64,000 bases of DNA from Trachythela sp. YZ-2020 (GCA_016169945.1 JADLSH010000358.1:5613001-5677000), one strand, 5' to 3'. Shown: positions 1-11,759, numbered from the stretch's first letter. Notes: generated by a model from the letters alone, not told the origin. Numbers and translations are program-made.

Positions 1-1120
1 GGTCTTGCTCTTTACTCTTATACTTACTTTAAACTTAAAAAACAATGTAGTATAATAAATGTCTGAGTTTGATGGACGATTGACATGTACTTTCAGCTCG
101 AACAATTCCGCCTAACGTTGCTTCGGTTAAGCGCCGCGTTGTTGTGAATAAGTGCGGCGCTTATTTGAGGATGGCGTCTTTAATATTTTTTTATTCCGGG
201 GGGGGGGCTTAAACGAGTAAATGCGATAGTTGATATCTAACGATAACGTATTGTGCAATAAGGTACAATGTGACATAAATTTGCTTCTAATGCACATCAA
301 AAAACCTCACTAAGGAAGCACGAAAATGTGTATACAAGAAGTTACTGTACAATTTTGACGGTTCATCAAATGGGACAAAAGATATTTGCGTCATGTCACC
401 TAAAGGGCTAAACTAATTCAAAGTGTACTATTACAGCTACAGTATTTTAGTGTAATAAATTAAAAGCATAATCGGATTTTAGTTATCTGATAATAGTACC
501 CTCCTAGCAGAAGTAACAGGGTATGATTACCGAAGACAAAACAAAGCAAATCAATTTGGCCATTCGAACAAGAAAACAAATTTATTTAATATATAGATTT
601 TTATTATTTTTTACCTCCAGCAGGTTCCCATCGTACATCGGTCATACTGTAATCCAGACTCATCTTCCTATTCCTGCCACAAAGGTTGGCCACCTCATAA
701 AACACATTTTTCTGAACAGTCATGATTTTTAGCACTACAGGAAAATAAGGACACAAATTGAAAATACGCAACTTTTGAAAAAGTTTAAATTACTTAAGGT
801 TACAGGGCACCTTCAAATTCCAACGGTAATAATATAGATGAAAAAATTACTCAATTCTGATTGGCTAAGAGCAGTGCAATTATTTTTGAAAGTGCAATTA
901 CAGCAGTGCAAATTAACAAAACAAGATCAGAGCCTGGAAATGAGGTAAGAAAAATCAACATGGCGGCGGATTTAGCAATGTAAATACAACAATTTAAGTT
1001 CAAGGAGCACATAGACTGAAAAAGTTTGCTAGCAAGCAACGAAAACAATGCTTAAACGGCGTAGGTGAGTGCACAAGTGTTATCAAAGCGTGTAATTTTT
1101 TCATGTATATTATTAATAAG
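1..1120. other. No gene recognised
   Basis: AT-rich sequence with only short open frames, none resembling a known protein. A short G-homopolymer lies near 200. Confidence 0.6.
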
Positions 1121-1278
1121 TAATAGTATGGTTTCTCGTGAAATTTGGAAAAACAACACTCGTGAGTTTTCAAAGACGTCAAATTGCACTCGTCCTTCGG
1201 ACTCGTGCAATTTTGATCATCTCTGAAAAACTCACTCGTGCATGTTTTTTCCAAATTGCACTCGAAACCATACTATTA
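1121..1278. mobile_element. Fold-back MITE with TAATAGTATGG ends
   Basis: The ends 1121-1138 and 1261-1278 are inverted copies (TAATAGTATGGTTTC against its complement, with a 2-bp indel). The inside is also inverted: ACTCGTGAGTTTT near 1159 faces AAAACTCACTCGTG near 1228, around a centre CGTCCTTCGGACTCG. The unit is 158 bp, has no coding capacity and would fold into one long hairpin. A decayed relative sharing ACTCGTGAGTTTTTCAA and the following segment lies at about 40497-40620. The TE superfamily cannot be named from this. Confidence 0.7.
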
Positions 1279-2698
1279 CATATACTAAACCATATCTAAT
1301 TTTAGTGTGCAGTGATAACCAATTTGTGCAGTGATAAATTGAAGTATGCAGTGATAACATTTGTTGTGATAAATTCTTAAGTAATAGAACCCACTAAACG
1401 TTTCGAAATTAATTTACAGTACATCATTTATCTAAATGTCCTATCGAGCTCAAAAGATACCAAACAGAGTTTAATGTCTCTCCTCGGAGTTTACATGAAC
1501 GTCGCCCTGGTTTATTTCATTAAAAAAATCCTTGTCATGGATTACTTTTAATGGGCAGGCATGGTCGTATTTTCAGTCACTCTAAAGGGAATCGTCACAA
1601 AAAAAATTCTGGGGGGTATCAGTAGTCTCCGGCGGGCAGATTCCCTATTGCTTATTGAATGTGCAGTGTCATAAAATTAGGTTTGCGGTAAACTTCATAC
1701 GGTGTGCCTTCTAGCGCAATGGGGCACTTAATTATCTTATACTGTAATTAAAAGCCTCTGAGAGAGTTTGGGGCTCTCTGGGGGGAATCGTTATTACTTT
1801 ATCTATAATGAAATTCTTGTGAATATAAACGCATACAACCTGTCCAATAACGCACCCAACCTGTATAGAGGATGATATATGACTTGTGGCATATGATACC
1901 AATACATGATGATAAAACGACATCATGGCTTGACAAACACTTACTCTTTCTTCCAGCTACTGCAATAAAAGACGGCTCTTTTGTTGAAATGTCCATGGCG
2001 GTAATTGGTTCTGTATCAAAAACATTGCAGCCACTGGATTTAAGTGTGCCACCTGACAGGGTAGACCCTAAAGCAAGAAGCAAAAAATAAAACAAATATA
2101 TATAATAGTTAAAGTAATAATGAATTATATATCTTTAATTGTTGTTTTGTTTGCTTGTTGGGTGTTTTTTTTTTGGGGGGGGGGGGTTAGTTCACAGGGG
2201 GGGGTTAGTTCACGTAGCCCACAAATGTGTGCAAATCTTGCTCTGGCATCTTTTGTACAGTTTTTCTGCATAAGAATCTGCTCGCCTTCAGAATGTCGTG
2301 AGATGATTTGCGAATGTGAAATGTGCTAATTTTCTCCCATAAAATCCTAATTATGCAGTTCTGTAGTATGTTTTCTGTGTCGATGCGGCCACTCAGATGA
2401 AGATGCACTGGAGACGGAACAGAAAACCTCCGTTGTCATACGATAAGATCAGTGCATTCATTAATTGCTTCATTAATTCACAATAAAAATAGCATATCAA
2501 AGATATATTATCAGCTTAAACTCAAAATTGTCATATAGGATTCACAGCCTGTGAAGCACAGCACTCTGTACATTCTTATATAATCTCTAGTGCAGTAACG
2601 AATGACCTAGATGAACTCCTATGCGCAGTACTCAGCATTCTGACAATCATAGTACGAATTTCGTGGGAATAGAAAATTTAAGTACTTAATACTACTAA
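1279..2698. other. No gene recognised
   Basis: Contains a G-run around 2176-2200. An open frame of 72 codons at 1872-2090 (+) and an overlapping one on the other strand are not recognisable; neither has a visible motif. Confidence 0.5.
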
Positions 2699-3243
2699 GG
2701 TCCCGTTTACAACATGAGACCGGGAGAAGGTAAGAGCCGGACGATTTCGACGTTTCGTTTCGGCCGTAAACTTCTTTCACGTTTTGTTTGGGGACTATGC
2801 ATATTTTTGTTTATTGCTCAACGAAATGTCGAAATGTTTCAAGACGTACAGTATGGAATTCTCAGTTTTTTCAATTTAATATGGATTTTTTTTAGAAAAA
2901 CAACGCAAAGAATGGGAGGTTTTTAGATTTAGCCCTGGGAGTGTGGAATTTTGAAGCTCGTCCCCCGAGACGTCCTTTGAGACTGGGTTTTACAAGAACT
3001 AAAAACGGTCCAATTATATTCATCCCGCTGGCTGCACCCATGCAACCAAGGTGAACCAACCATATCCAGACTGGTCTGAACTTTGGAATAATGCTGATTG
3101 TAGAATGCGTTCAGTTCGAAATACCTGAAAGAAACTAAAATGAATTTTCGTACTGATCCAATGTAAACATATACTACATACAGCAACTGCATAATTTCCA
3201 CTTGTCCCACTCCGACTTTGTCCGGTCTCATGTAAACGGGGCC
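2699..3243. mobile_element. Non-autonomous DNA transposon, TAA target duplication
   Basis: The terminal inverted repeats read GGTCCCGTTTACA(AC)ATGAGACCGG at 2699 and, on the complement, GGCCCCGTTTACATGAGACCGG ending at 3243. Both ends abut TAA (2696-2698 and 3244-3246), a 3-bp duplication typical of PIF/Harbinger and ISL2EU-type elements. It is 545 bp with no transposase. Short internal open frames have no recognisable product. Confidence 0.75.
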
Positions 3244-3864
3244 TAAGTTCAATGAAACATAATGTTCCACTTATGCAAGGTGCTAATGAGTAATGAGTAT
3301 GTGTCGATAATATGAAACGTAAGAGAATAGTTTTGTTGATACTTGTTTTCGTGTTCACGTCCCTGGAGATAAATATAATTGGACATTATTCATTTGTCAT
3401 CTTTATTAAATAATATAGAATAGATAAAATTAAGATATATAAACATAATATTATTTAACAATTATTCCAGGGACACATCAAGACTGAGACAGTCACAGTA
3501 ATATTAAAATAAATGAAATTATGAAAATTAGATAATATACAATCAGGATTCATACATGTAGTTATGAGTCAAGCACTCTCCGATTGTAAATTTTTATTTT
3601 AGCAAGCATTCAAAAGGTTAGCAATGCGGGAGCATCTGACTATAAGTCTGAAAATTGCTTATATCAAGCACTTCTCAGGAGTGTTAAAACTTTTCCTTAA
3701 AAACTCAGAAGGTGCATGACATTGACCAAATCTATAATATGGGAAATTTCTCCAACTTAACAACTTACTACAGTTTGAGGGGCTATTTAATATGTAGCCT
3801 GGTTGACTTGCATTTATATGGCCACTCCAACTTAGACTTTATTTTCCTGATAATAGGTCACCCG

Positions 3865-4087
3865 CAGTGGCTGACGTACACTTCGCGAAATATTGGGGGT
3901 GCAAACTTAGGTTGCGAACATATAACCACCCTTTTGTTCCTGCAAATATCAGTTCTTAAAACCTTTTTGCTTTACATTTCATCAGTGGCGGACACTTTGC
4001 AGAATATTGGGGGTGCAAACTTAGGGTGATATACTGTAACCACCCTTTCGTTACTGCAAATCGCAGTTCTTAAAACCTTTTTGCCTG
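3865..4087. repeat. Tandem duplication, ~118-bp unit
   Basis: CAGTGGC begins at 3865 and again at 3983. Each is followed by AATATTGGGGGTGCAAACTTAGG, an AACCACCCTTT block and CAGTTCTTAAAACCTTTTTGC. The copies differ by several substitutions, so the duplication is not recent. Confidence 0.75.
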
Positions 4088-4298
4088 CACATTTACTTAA
4101 ATTATAGCCTATCAAGGCTTTCGTGGTTGTAAATTCATTGATACAGCTTTGTTACACAGTTAATTAGCTATCATTCAAGGATTTGAGAAATTATTGGGCC
4201 CCTTGGCCCCCCTAGTGTCCACCACTGGCCACCCGCACGCAATATGGCGGAAGGTGATGATTTGTCGAGCTCAGTTATTCGAGATTTGTCGAGCTCGT

Positions 4299-4716
4299 TT
4301 ATTAGACCTAACCAGGAACAGCTGCGAAAAATGCAACTATAGGTCCCTGCGTATAGAATTTACACTCGATAATTTCCATCTACAAAAACCCTTCAACTAT
4401 TATTCAGTCGAGTGAGATGCCAACAAAATTTAATATTTACCCATAACCTAACATGGCATTACCATCATATATATACATGAACTTGTGGTTAGAGCTCGAC
4501 AGCTGGACTCTGTAGCTCAGTTGGTTAGAGCGCTGCACCGGAATCGCAGGGCCGCAGGTTCAATTCCTGCCAGGGACCTATAGTTGCATTTTTCGCAACT
4601 GTTCCTGCATGGTTACGTCTAATAAACGTATAGAATTTACACTCGATAATTTCCATCTACAAAAACCCTTCAACTATTATTCAATCGAGTGAGATGCCAA
4701 CAAAATTTAATATTTA
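4299..4716. repeat. tRNA-derived SINE with inverted and direct flanking copies
   Basis: A tRNA-like head spans about 4504-4579. It has a D arm GCTC/GAGC and box A (TAGCTCAGTTGGTTAGAGC), plus a perfect 5-bp T stem around TTCAATT (box B GGTTCAATTCC). The anticodon stem has a mismatch, the loop lacks U33 and the acceptor stem pairs poorly, so this is a SINE promoter and not a working tRNA. The tail (4573-4625) is repeated inverted at 4299-4347. An 87-bp segment (4352-4438) recurs directly at 4628-4714. The layout suggests two SINE-related copies joined head to head. Confidence 0.65.
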
Positions 4717-4845
4717 TTTATTAAGGTCTCTTTTTTCAATACACCTTGTATTTTACGCTTCCGTGGATTCAGCATAATATGCTCAGGCATACAAATTATT
4801 ACAATAGGAAAATTTCAAAAGGTATACTTTTTTTCGGGACACCCT

Positions 4846-5071
4846 GTAGAGCAACGCCCAGACAATGGAATAATTTCTGAAACAAAGGCTCATGAATGAA
4901 TGGGTAGTTTACCCCTAATTGAGATGTTCACACAACAACCGTGTAACGAATCTATTACAACAAAGCCCCTAAGGACTGAGAACATAATTGCTAATGATGC
5001 CCTCTACTACGGTAGAGCAACGCCCAGACAATGGAATAAATTCTGAAACAAAGGCTCATGAATGGATGGGT
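4846..5071. repeat. 61-bp direct repeat pair
   Basis: GTAGAGCAACGCCCAGACAATGG begins at 4846-4847 and again at 5012, with matching sequence through to ATGAATGRATGGGTA. About 105 bp of unrelated sequence separates the copies. It lies just upstream of the LINE endonuclease remnant. Confidence 0.7.
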
Positions 5072-5285
5072 ATACATCCCAATAAACGCCCAAATAGAAC
5101 CCATTTGCATCGTTCTCCTTCTCCGAAGCGACGTCGGAAGAAACGTTTGTTACGGCAGCCGTTCCGTCCTTTGAATATGAAGGAATGGCAAGATTATCTC
5201 GACCTTGTAACTCGAACAACGAGAGGTTATTAGCAACTAGTTCATGTCGTGCGATTACAAATAACACGCAGAACAGAATCCCGGT

Positions 5286-6780
5286 GCAAATTACACCTCG
5301 CGTACATTAAATCCAACATTGGGTTACTTTACAACTGTAGACGAACTTAACAATCCTGCATTTGAAGCGCTCTGGTTATATCTTTGCCCAAACAGACTAC
5401 CCCGAGGCTTTTCTTGTTTCATTATCAGGGTACTATACCATCCACCACAAGATGATGATGCTCTTTGTGCGGAATACCTAATTTCGTCATTGGACACGGC
5501 TTTGGTTCAGTTTCCTAACGCGGGAATTTTGTTGGTTTGCGACTTTAACCGCCTGGATTGACGATCCCTCTGCGATCATTTTAACCTACGACAAATTATC
5601 GTTAAAGATCCAACCCGCGGGAATGTAACTCTTTATCTTATTTTTACGAATCTCTCGTGTTATTACAGTGCGCCCAAAATTTTACCCGGCATCGGTTTAA
5701 GTGACCATAATTCCTTAATTACCCGCCCTTCCACAACCGTTCAAAAATATATAGCTGCAAAAGTGCTTAAAAGATCTATGAAACCAAGTTCGAAGACCAG
5801 CTTCGGAAGATGGGTTTCAGGTACAGATTGGGACTTCGTGGAAGTGTTGCCCAACTGTGCAGAAAAACTAAATGCATTCAATTCACTGTTACATTTTGCT
5901 ATTGGTAAGTTCTTCCCTGTACGGAGGTACAAGCAACACCCAACCGATAAACCTTGGATCACTTCCGAATTAAAGAGTCTCATTGAACAACGCCAACAAG
6001 CAATGTTTGAGGACCCATCTACCTTTAAAAGATTAAGGAACAAAGTCAATAAACTAAACAACAGACTTCGGAACTCCTTCTTTGAGAAGAAGGTTAAGAA
6101 TTGTGATAATTCAACCTTGGAACTCTCTGGCCGCCCAACAAATAAGACTTTATCTAGTATGATCGTGTCAGGAAAAGAGGTCCACTCGAAACAACTGGCA
6201 ACGCATATTAACCTCAGTTTCCTTTCTCAGTACCACAAATTCTTTGCCACCTTTACCCGAGCTCAAAAATAACGTAGCCAATGTTATGGATTATAATCTA
6301 AAGAAATACTATATCTCTCCACAAGATGTTTACAAGAAACTATCAAATCGAAAAAGAAGTAAAGCGCCAGGCCCTGATAATATGCCAAGCTGGATCTTAA
6401 AAGCTTTCGAGCTTTCTTCACCAGTTGCCAAATTTTTAACGCATCTATTCTTAGTTCCTGGCCTATGGAAGGAAGCTGAGGTAGTCCCACAGCCTTTCTG
6501 AGCAACCTAACCAGTGCATAAGAATCCTGCTGCTGGATTTTAGCAAAGCATTTGATAGAATAAATAATCATATCCTTATTAGAAAAATGGAAGGAATGGA
6601 AATAGATCCAATCCTCATTGCAGTGGTAAGAAATTTCCTTACTGGCCGGAAGCAGGGAAATTTGTTTCTAGTCTGGAACCAGTACACGGAGGTATTCCTC
6701 AGGGGTCAGTGTTGGGCCCTATTTTGTTTATTATAATGATAAATGATCATTATAAACTAGATCTCATTGATTGCAGTTAA
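5286..6780 (+). pseudogene. Non-LTR (LINE) endonuclease-reverse transcriptase, dead
   Basis: The order is that of an APE-endonuclease/RT retrotransposon. An endonuclease segment at 5319-5560 contains YHPPQDDD and CDFNRLD, where GDFN is the usual form. A linker follows (5561-6272), then the RT finger motif KAPGPDNMPSWILKAF (about 6361-6410), LLLDFSKAFDRIN (about 6529) and QGSVLGPILFIIMIND (about 6701-6750). Stops break the frame at 5559 and 6270, and at least two frameshifts follow 6240. The YxDD motif is lost where a minisatellite begins. The endonuclease-to-RT order and FSKAFDRIN resemble CR1/Jockey-group LINEs. It is related to the antisense RT at 29.5-31.1 kb (same KAPGPD and DFSKAFDRIN blocks). 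Confidence 0.8.
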
Positions 6781-7850
6781 TATTGTAGTATATATGTGGG
6801 CGAGTTTTCGCCCGAATATTTTCTGTAAAGTGATTCCTTCGGCGGGATGGTTCGAAGGTTGATTGCAGTTAATATTGTAGTATATATGTGGGCGAGTATT
6901 TCGCCGGAATTAATATTTTCCGTAAAGTGATTTCTTCGGCGGGATGGTTCGAAGGTTGATTGCAGTTAATATTGTAGTGTTTATGTGGGCGAGTTTGCGC
7001 CAGAATATTTTCTGTAAAGTGATTCCTTCGGCGGAATGGTTCGAACGTTGATTGCAGTTAATATTGTAGTGTTTATGTGGGCGAGTGTGCGCCAGAATAT
7101 TTTCTGTAAAGTGATTCCTTCGACGGGATGGTTCGAAGATTGATTGCAGTTAATATTTTAGACATATGTTCGAGTTTTCGCCAGAATATTTTCTGCAATG
7201 AAGAATGATTCCTTCGGCGGGATGGTTCGAAGGTGATTTCAGTTAATATTGTAGTATATATGTGGGCGAGTATTTCGCCGGAATATTTTCTGTAAAGTGA
7301 TTCCTTCGGCGGGATGGTTCGAAGGTTGATTGCAGTTAATATTGTAGTGTTTATGTGGGCGAGTTTGCGCCAGAATATTTTCTGTAAAGTGATTCCTTCG
7401 ACGGGATGGTTCGAAGATTGATTGCAGTTAATATTGTAGACATGTGGGTGAGTTTTCGCCAGAATATATTCTGTAGAATGATTCCTTCGGCGGGATGGTT
7501 GGAAGGTTGACTGCAGTTAATGTTGTGGTATACATGTGGGCGAGTTTGTCGCCAGAATATTTTCTGTAAAGTGATTCCTTCGGCGGGTGGTTCGAAGGTT
7601 AATTGCAGTAAATATTGTAGTGTATATCACATATGTGGGCGAGTTTGCGCCAGAATATTTTCTGTAAAACGATTCCTTCGACGGGATCGAAGGTTAGTTA
7701 ATATTTTTAGTGCATATAATATATGTGGGCGAGTTTTCGACAGAATACTTTGTGTGTAAAATTGTCCCTTCGGCACAATGGTTCGTAGGTTAATTACAAT
7801 CAATGTGGTTGTGTATATGTGGGGACGCATGCATGTGGGCGAGTTTTCAT
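6768..7850. repeat. Minisatellite, ~91-98-bp unit, about 11-12 copies
   Basis: Units begin GATTGCAGTTAATATTGTAG and end GGGATGGTTCGAAGGTT. Starts are visible at 6768, 6861, 6959, 7050, 7142, about 7235, 7328, 7420, 7509 and 7600, with two more degenerate units. Each contains GTGGGCGAGT and CAGAATATTTTCTGTAAA. Open frames that run through the array are products of the repeat. It separates RT sequence from a LINE C-terminus. Confidence 0.9.
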
Positions 7851-8085
7851 CAGCTACCAGAACAGCTATTTCATCAGAGCTGCCAACGTATGGAACACTA
7901 TTCCTCCTTCTATTAGAGATACAACTAAGTCAATAGCATCATTTAAAGCTTTACTACGGAAACACTATGAAGATCTAATGATCAGTATCTACAACCCTGA
8001 TGACCCGAGAACGTTTAAGTCTGTCTGTGTGAAATGTCACACAACTCGTCCACTACGGTACTTATTATCAAAATCATGTTGTTAG
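7849..8085 (+). pseudogene. LINE C-terminal fragment
   Basis: The frame reads through YFIRAANVWNTIPPSIRDTT, ASFKALLRKHY and a C-x2-C segment (VCVKCHTTRP), ending at TAG in 8085. The pattern RAANVWNxLPxxIR is common at the C-terminus of non-LTR retrotransposon polyproteins. It directly follows the minisatellite, so it may be the tail of the LINE at 5.3-6.8 kb with the array expanded between. It could also come from a different LINE. Confidence 0.55.
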
Positions 8086-9000
8086 CTCAACTGAACTGCA
8101 TATTGGTCACTTCCCTTATTGCGTAGCCGTATGCATCTACCATGATGCTTGCGAATGTTATTCTATTTTATGTATCTACTTCCATCCGAATAGCATCCTG
8201 GTGGTTGTGTTCGGTGTGCATAGTGGGGGGTTGAGCAGCCATTAATCTCTTTTTTATCTTTCTCGATATATGATCAAACTTAATTGCTCCAAATTACTCT
8301 CATTATAATCAGGTCATGAGTTCAGCTTTTCGTTATGAATTAAATTTAGGTTCGAGTTTATATATAGTCAAGTCCGAACCTTCATTAATTAATTTTGTTC
8401 ATATAGCGAGAAAGTGCTAAGAATATGTCGTTTGTTTACTCTTCGTTTGTTGTTTCACTTTGTGGCCTGTTAATTTGTTTGCTTGCTGACTATCTGTCAG
8501 ACTATTGTGTCTAAATTCTGTTATGTCTGTGTAAGTTTATGCTGTCGTCTGCATGTTGTGGAACCCCGTTATTGGAGATTTTATCTCTGTGTGGTCATTC
8601 CAGCCATTGTGTGTCATTCATGTTTAGTTTATATTTACTGTAAATAATGGCAAACTTATAAAATAAAATAGATATGCATGTTACGTCACAAACAGTGTTA
8701 CAAATCCCAGTGACAGGGTCCATAGCTGACTGGCTGAATCATTGCCTTTGGATTTTGAAATGATAAATATTGCCGATTACCAATAATATGACAAATATAT
8801 ACTTTGTCAGTTGAACTTGTGTTTGCTGTTTACTTAGTGTTAATTTGATTTTGCTCGCCGTACCAAACGTTTTTATGTTTCATCATACGCCACTCTTAGC
8901 TATCCCAGAAAATTTACACCATGCCAAACAGTCATTTCTACACATCGTCTATCTGATACGCCAATATGTTTGGCGTAACATACGGTGATTCCACTATGGA
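8086..9000. other. No gene; possible LINE 3' tail
   Basis: T-rich non-coding sequence with no conserved frame. The first several hundred bases may be a LINE 3' untranslated region, judged only from position. Confidence 0.4.
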
Positions 9001-9055
9001 TGACTGAGAGGGTTGTAAATAGAAGACTACTGACATTTCACAACCCTCTCAGTCA
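9001..9055. repeat. 16-bp perfect inverted repeat
   Basis: TGACTGAGAGGGTTGT (9001-9016) faces ACAACCCTCTCAGTCA (9040-9055) across 23 bases. It could form a cruciform or be a tiny fold-back element. No gene is close enough to call it a terminator. Confidence 0.7.
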
Positions 9056-9737
9056 TGCTCAGTTAAATTAAGGTATGGGATAATAGCCATGTGTAAGCCA
9101 TAGCCGGTGTAAGCCAAGCTTGAAAAGCATGGTTTAGGGGTGGTGAAGTTTTACGACCCACGTAAATCAAGAGTGGGCTGGTGGGTGGGTCGTTTTCTTT
9201 TCTCACTTGTCCCCTGGAAAGAAACTGGGCAAAACTAGAGGATTTCCCCAGTATTTATGCCCACTGCAACGTAATATACATGTGTCTGTACTTAATCAAC
9301 CGTTACAGGGTAATTTATGGCTTAATTTTTACATTGCATCTCATAAGGGTTGCGATTGTGAATAGAATACCAACAATACCTTTCTCTACAGCACGCATGG
9401 CCATGTACTGTACTGTTCTGTTCAAGCAAACTTCAGTTAATTTAGTGAGTTCTATCAGTTAATTTAGTGACTTCTATCATTGCAAATGAGCGCATCCATC
9501 GTTAGATTCTTCGTCAAATCATTTTTGTATTTTTCCATTTGTGAATCCATGTTTTGATCATGCTTTTGATCCAAATTTGATCGTCAAGTGTTTTAATTTT
9601 TCTGTTTTGATAGTTTTCTTAACCAATACTTCATGTAAAACAGGTGTTTCGGACTCACGGCAATTCACGGCTTTGGAGTCTGGGATAATCCATAACCGGA
9701 AGTGAATATGATTGGTTGTTGATACGGAATGGAATGT

Positions 9738-9777
9738 AACTTCCAGACGAAGGGCCTTCGCTCGAAACGTCGAAGTT
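9738..9777 (+). ncRNA. Degenerate hammerhead-ribozyme-like motif
   Basis: A 6-bp stem I (AACTTC 9738-9743 with GAAGTT 9772-9777) encloses CAGACGA, a short GC-rich stem II (GGGC...GCTC) and CGAAACGTC ending at the expected cleavage position 9771. The core differs from the CUGANGA consensus (U4 is A), and an extra A precedes stem II, so it is probably inactive. A worse copy with GGACGAAGG and GCTCGAAACG lies at about 16925-16960. Confidence 0.4.
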
Positions 9778-9781
9778 CTCA

Positions 9782-10522
9782 TTGTATTTTTCAGGTAGTT
9801 TTACACAACAGTCAACCGCCGTATTTGCTATACTCTACCCACAATGGCAACGCACGTTCGAGATCGATATTTTCAATGTAGCAATTAACCATTAACCAGG
9901 TAATTTATAGATATGCAATAATGCAAAATGGCTGCCGTTTAGGAGCGTGCGAAAATTGTTTTTTTGTATTTCAGAGTAATTTTAGCAGTGATAATACCAA
10001 AATTCTTTTTAGTAGAGCTGCTAAGACAAAGAATCCTTCAAATTGTGAAACTTGGCACAGATACTCGTTAGGACATTGCGAATATGGAATGACTTAAGCG
10101 TTGCCCAAAACTTGAGCAGGGGAAAGTGCCCATTTCGGCCTTCAAAATGGCCGGCATTCGGTATGCGCCTTGAGGAAAATTATCGCATTTAATCATCGCA
10201 TCTGTGGAAAAATGGACAGTTCTAGTAAAAACACATGCGAGAGAAGGTCTAAGAAAGTTTTTGCACAATATTATATGTTGCATAAATTAAGGAAATTTGA
10301 GGAAAATGGTAGTGCGCATGCGCAGTCGCATTATCCTGAAATTTAAATGTTTTTCCTGGGTATATTTTATCCGGAATATATCATATAAAGGGTAAAATGT
10401 CATATTAAGCTTGCTATCTGTTGGTGCCATTTATTTTGGAAGCAAAAAAGATAATATTTTAGCAACTTACACATGCATACCTCAATTGTGGCCGGTGACA
10501 TTTTGCGAAATGTTGCGGTAGC
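9782..10522. other. No gene recognised
   Basis: AT-rich; a CATGCGCAGTCGCAT patch lies near 10316. No protein match is recognised. Confidence 0.5.
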
Positions 10523-10531
10523 TCCTGCTAC

Positions 10532-10756
10532 CAGCCTCGTACCCAGGCGCTTTTAAGGAAAAGAAAATTTACGCATTCAGCTAATTTATAGAGATCAGTG
10601 GCTAAGCTGAGCGAGCGTGCGGGGGTGCTTGGGGAGGTCGCGAAACGCGGGGCATCTTGGGTATGTCTTGCGCTCGCTCAGCTTAGCCACTGATCTCTAT
10701 AAATTAGCTGAATGCGTAAATTTTCTTTTCCTTAAAAGCGCCTGGGTACGAGGCTG
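10532..10756. mobile_element. MITE, CAGCCTCGTACCC ends, 9-bp target duplication
   Basis: The 225-bp unit has long inverted arms (about 10532-10618 and 10671-10756) starting CAGCCTCGTACCCAGGCGC. It is bracketed by TCCTGCTAC at 10523-10531 and 10757-10765, an exact 9-bp duplication. The 13-bp tip CARCCTCGTACCC and the duplication length are the same as in the 8.7-kb helicase-bearing transposon at 41.7-50.4 kb. That makes this MITE a likely non-autonomous derivative moved by the same transposase. Confidence 0.88.
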
Positions 10757-10765
10757 TCCTGCTAC

Positions 10766-11229
10766 CAAAAACACTCATTGTGCGGTCTCCTTGGTGAAAA
10801 ATAAATCTCGGCAACGCTCACAAACGTATGCGGACCTCACCCACAAATATAAAGGAATTTCAATGTCCCAAAGGTAGGAGCTATATACTCATTTAAAGAT
10901 CAAATTGAAATTCATTTATGTCTGTGAGCGAGGTCAGCATACGTTTGTTAGCGTTGCCATGATCAATCAATTTTTAACCAAGGAGACCGAAGTCACCGAA
11001 CATGAGTGTTTTGGCAGTATCTAACATTTCGCTTGACATCCACACAGCTCTGTACACTTCAACCAACTCGTTTTGCATCTGCATCTACCAACAACACATT
11101 TGGTGCACCCACAACGAATCAGCGCTTCGGTCACTTGGGATCAGTGAACTCCATAAATTTCTAATATCTGGAACGATAACATTCAATCATTCAGGCGGAA
11201 AAAAGTGAAGCCTAAATCCCAGTCCTTTT
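10766..11229. other. No gene; short inverted segments
   Basis: AACGCTCACAAACGTATGCGGACCTC near 10812 has an inverted relative near 10925-10965 (GAGGTCAGCATACGTTTGTTAGCGTTG), flanking an AAATTCATTT core. This is probably another small fold-back repeat. No gene is seen. Confidence 0.5.
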
Positions 11230-11335
11230 ACGCGGTCCGTACGTCAGTTTCAGTCCCTCAAAAGTCAATTTCACGCGGTCCGTACGTCAGTTTCAGTCCC
11301 CCACAACTTACTTACTGCGCGGTCCGTACGTAAAC
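11230..11335. repeat. Three copies of a ~43-bp repeat
   Basis: ACGCGGTCCGTACGTCAGTT begins at 11230 and 11273, and a third partial copy (GCGCGGTCCGTACGTAAA) begins near 11317. The unit also holds TTTCAGTCCC. Confidence 0.75.
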
Positions 11336-11759
11336 TCTATTTTTGTGTTATTTTTTGGAAAAAAAACCCAGTTTTTTTGCAAATCGAAGTAGTTTCTACT
11401 TTGTAACTGGCTAAAAAAGATTACAGAAGGAAAACTAGGAGGAAAACATATCTTTGTCACTGAGTGACTGAAGTAAGTTAGTTTTCTCAGTGTTTTTGTT
11501 CAAACAGCGAAAATATTTTGTTTTTTGTCAGTCGTATAAGGCGTATAAGCTAGTTTGTGCAAAAAGTTTATGAAAGCCATAAAAATATGGGATAAGATAA
11601 GCTATCGTGCAGGTTTTAACAGCTTTCCAAGTTTTTTTTCTATTTTCGTGAACTTATTTTGAACTTGGCCGTTGTGAAATCAATCACGTTTGATGGCGTA
11701 GGCACTGTTATTTTGGCTTCACTTTTCACCGCCAGTTATCGTTCCAGGTAACCAAATTG

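Noticed and set aside
1799..2095. Secreted protein on the minus strand
   Set aside because: A hydrophobic start is present, but the opposite strand is equally open and no family is recognisable.
4504..4579. tRNA gene
   Set aside because: D and T arms are good, but the anticodon stem has a mismatch, the loop lacks U33 and the acceptor stem does not pair. It is embedded in repeat copies, so I call it a SINE head.
6768..7850. CRISPR-like array
   Set aside because: Whole ~93-bp units repeat without unique spacers, in a eukaryotic setting; it is a minisatellite.
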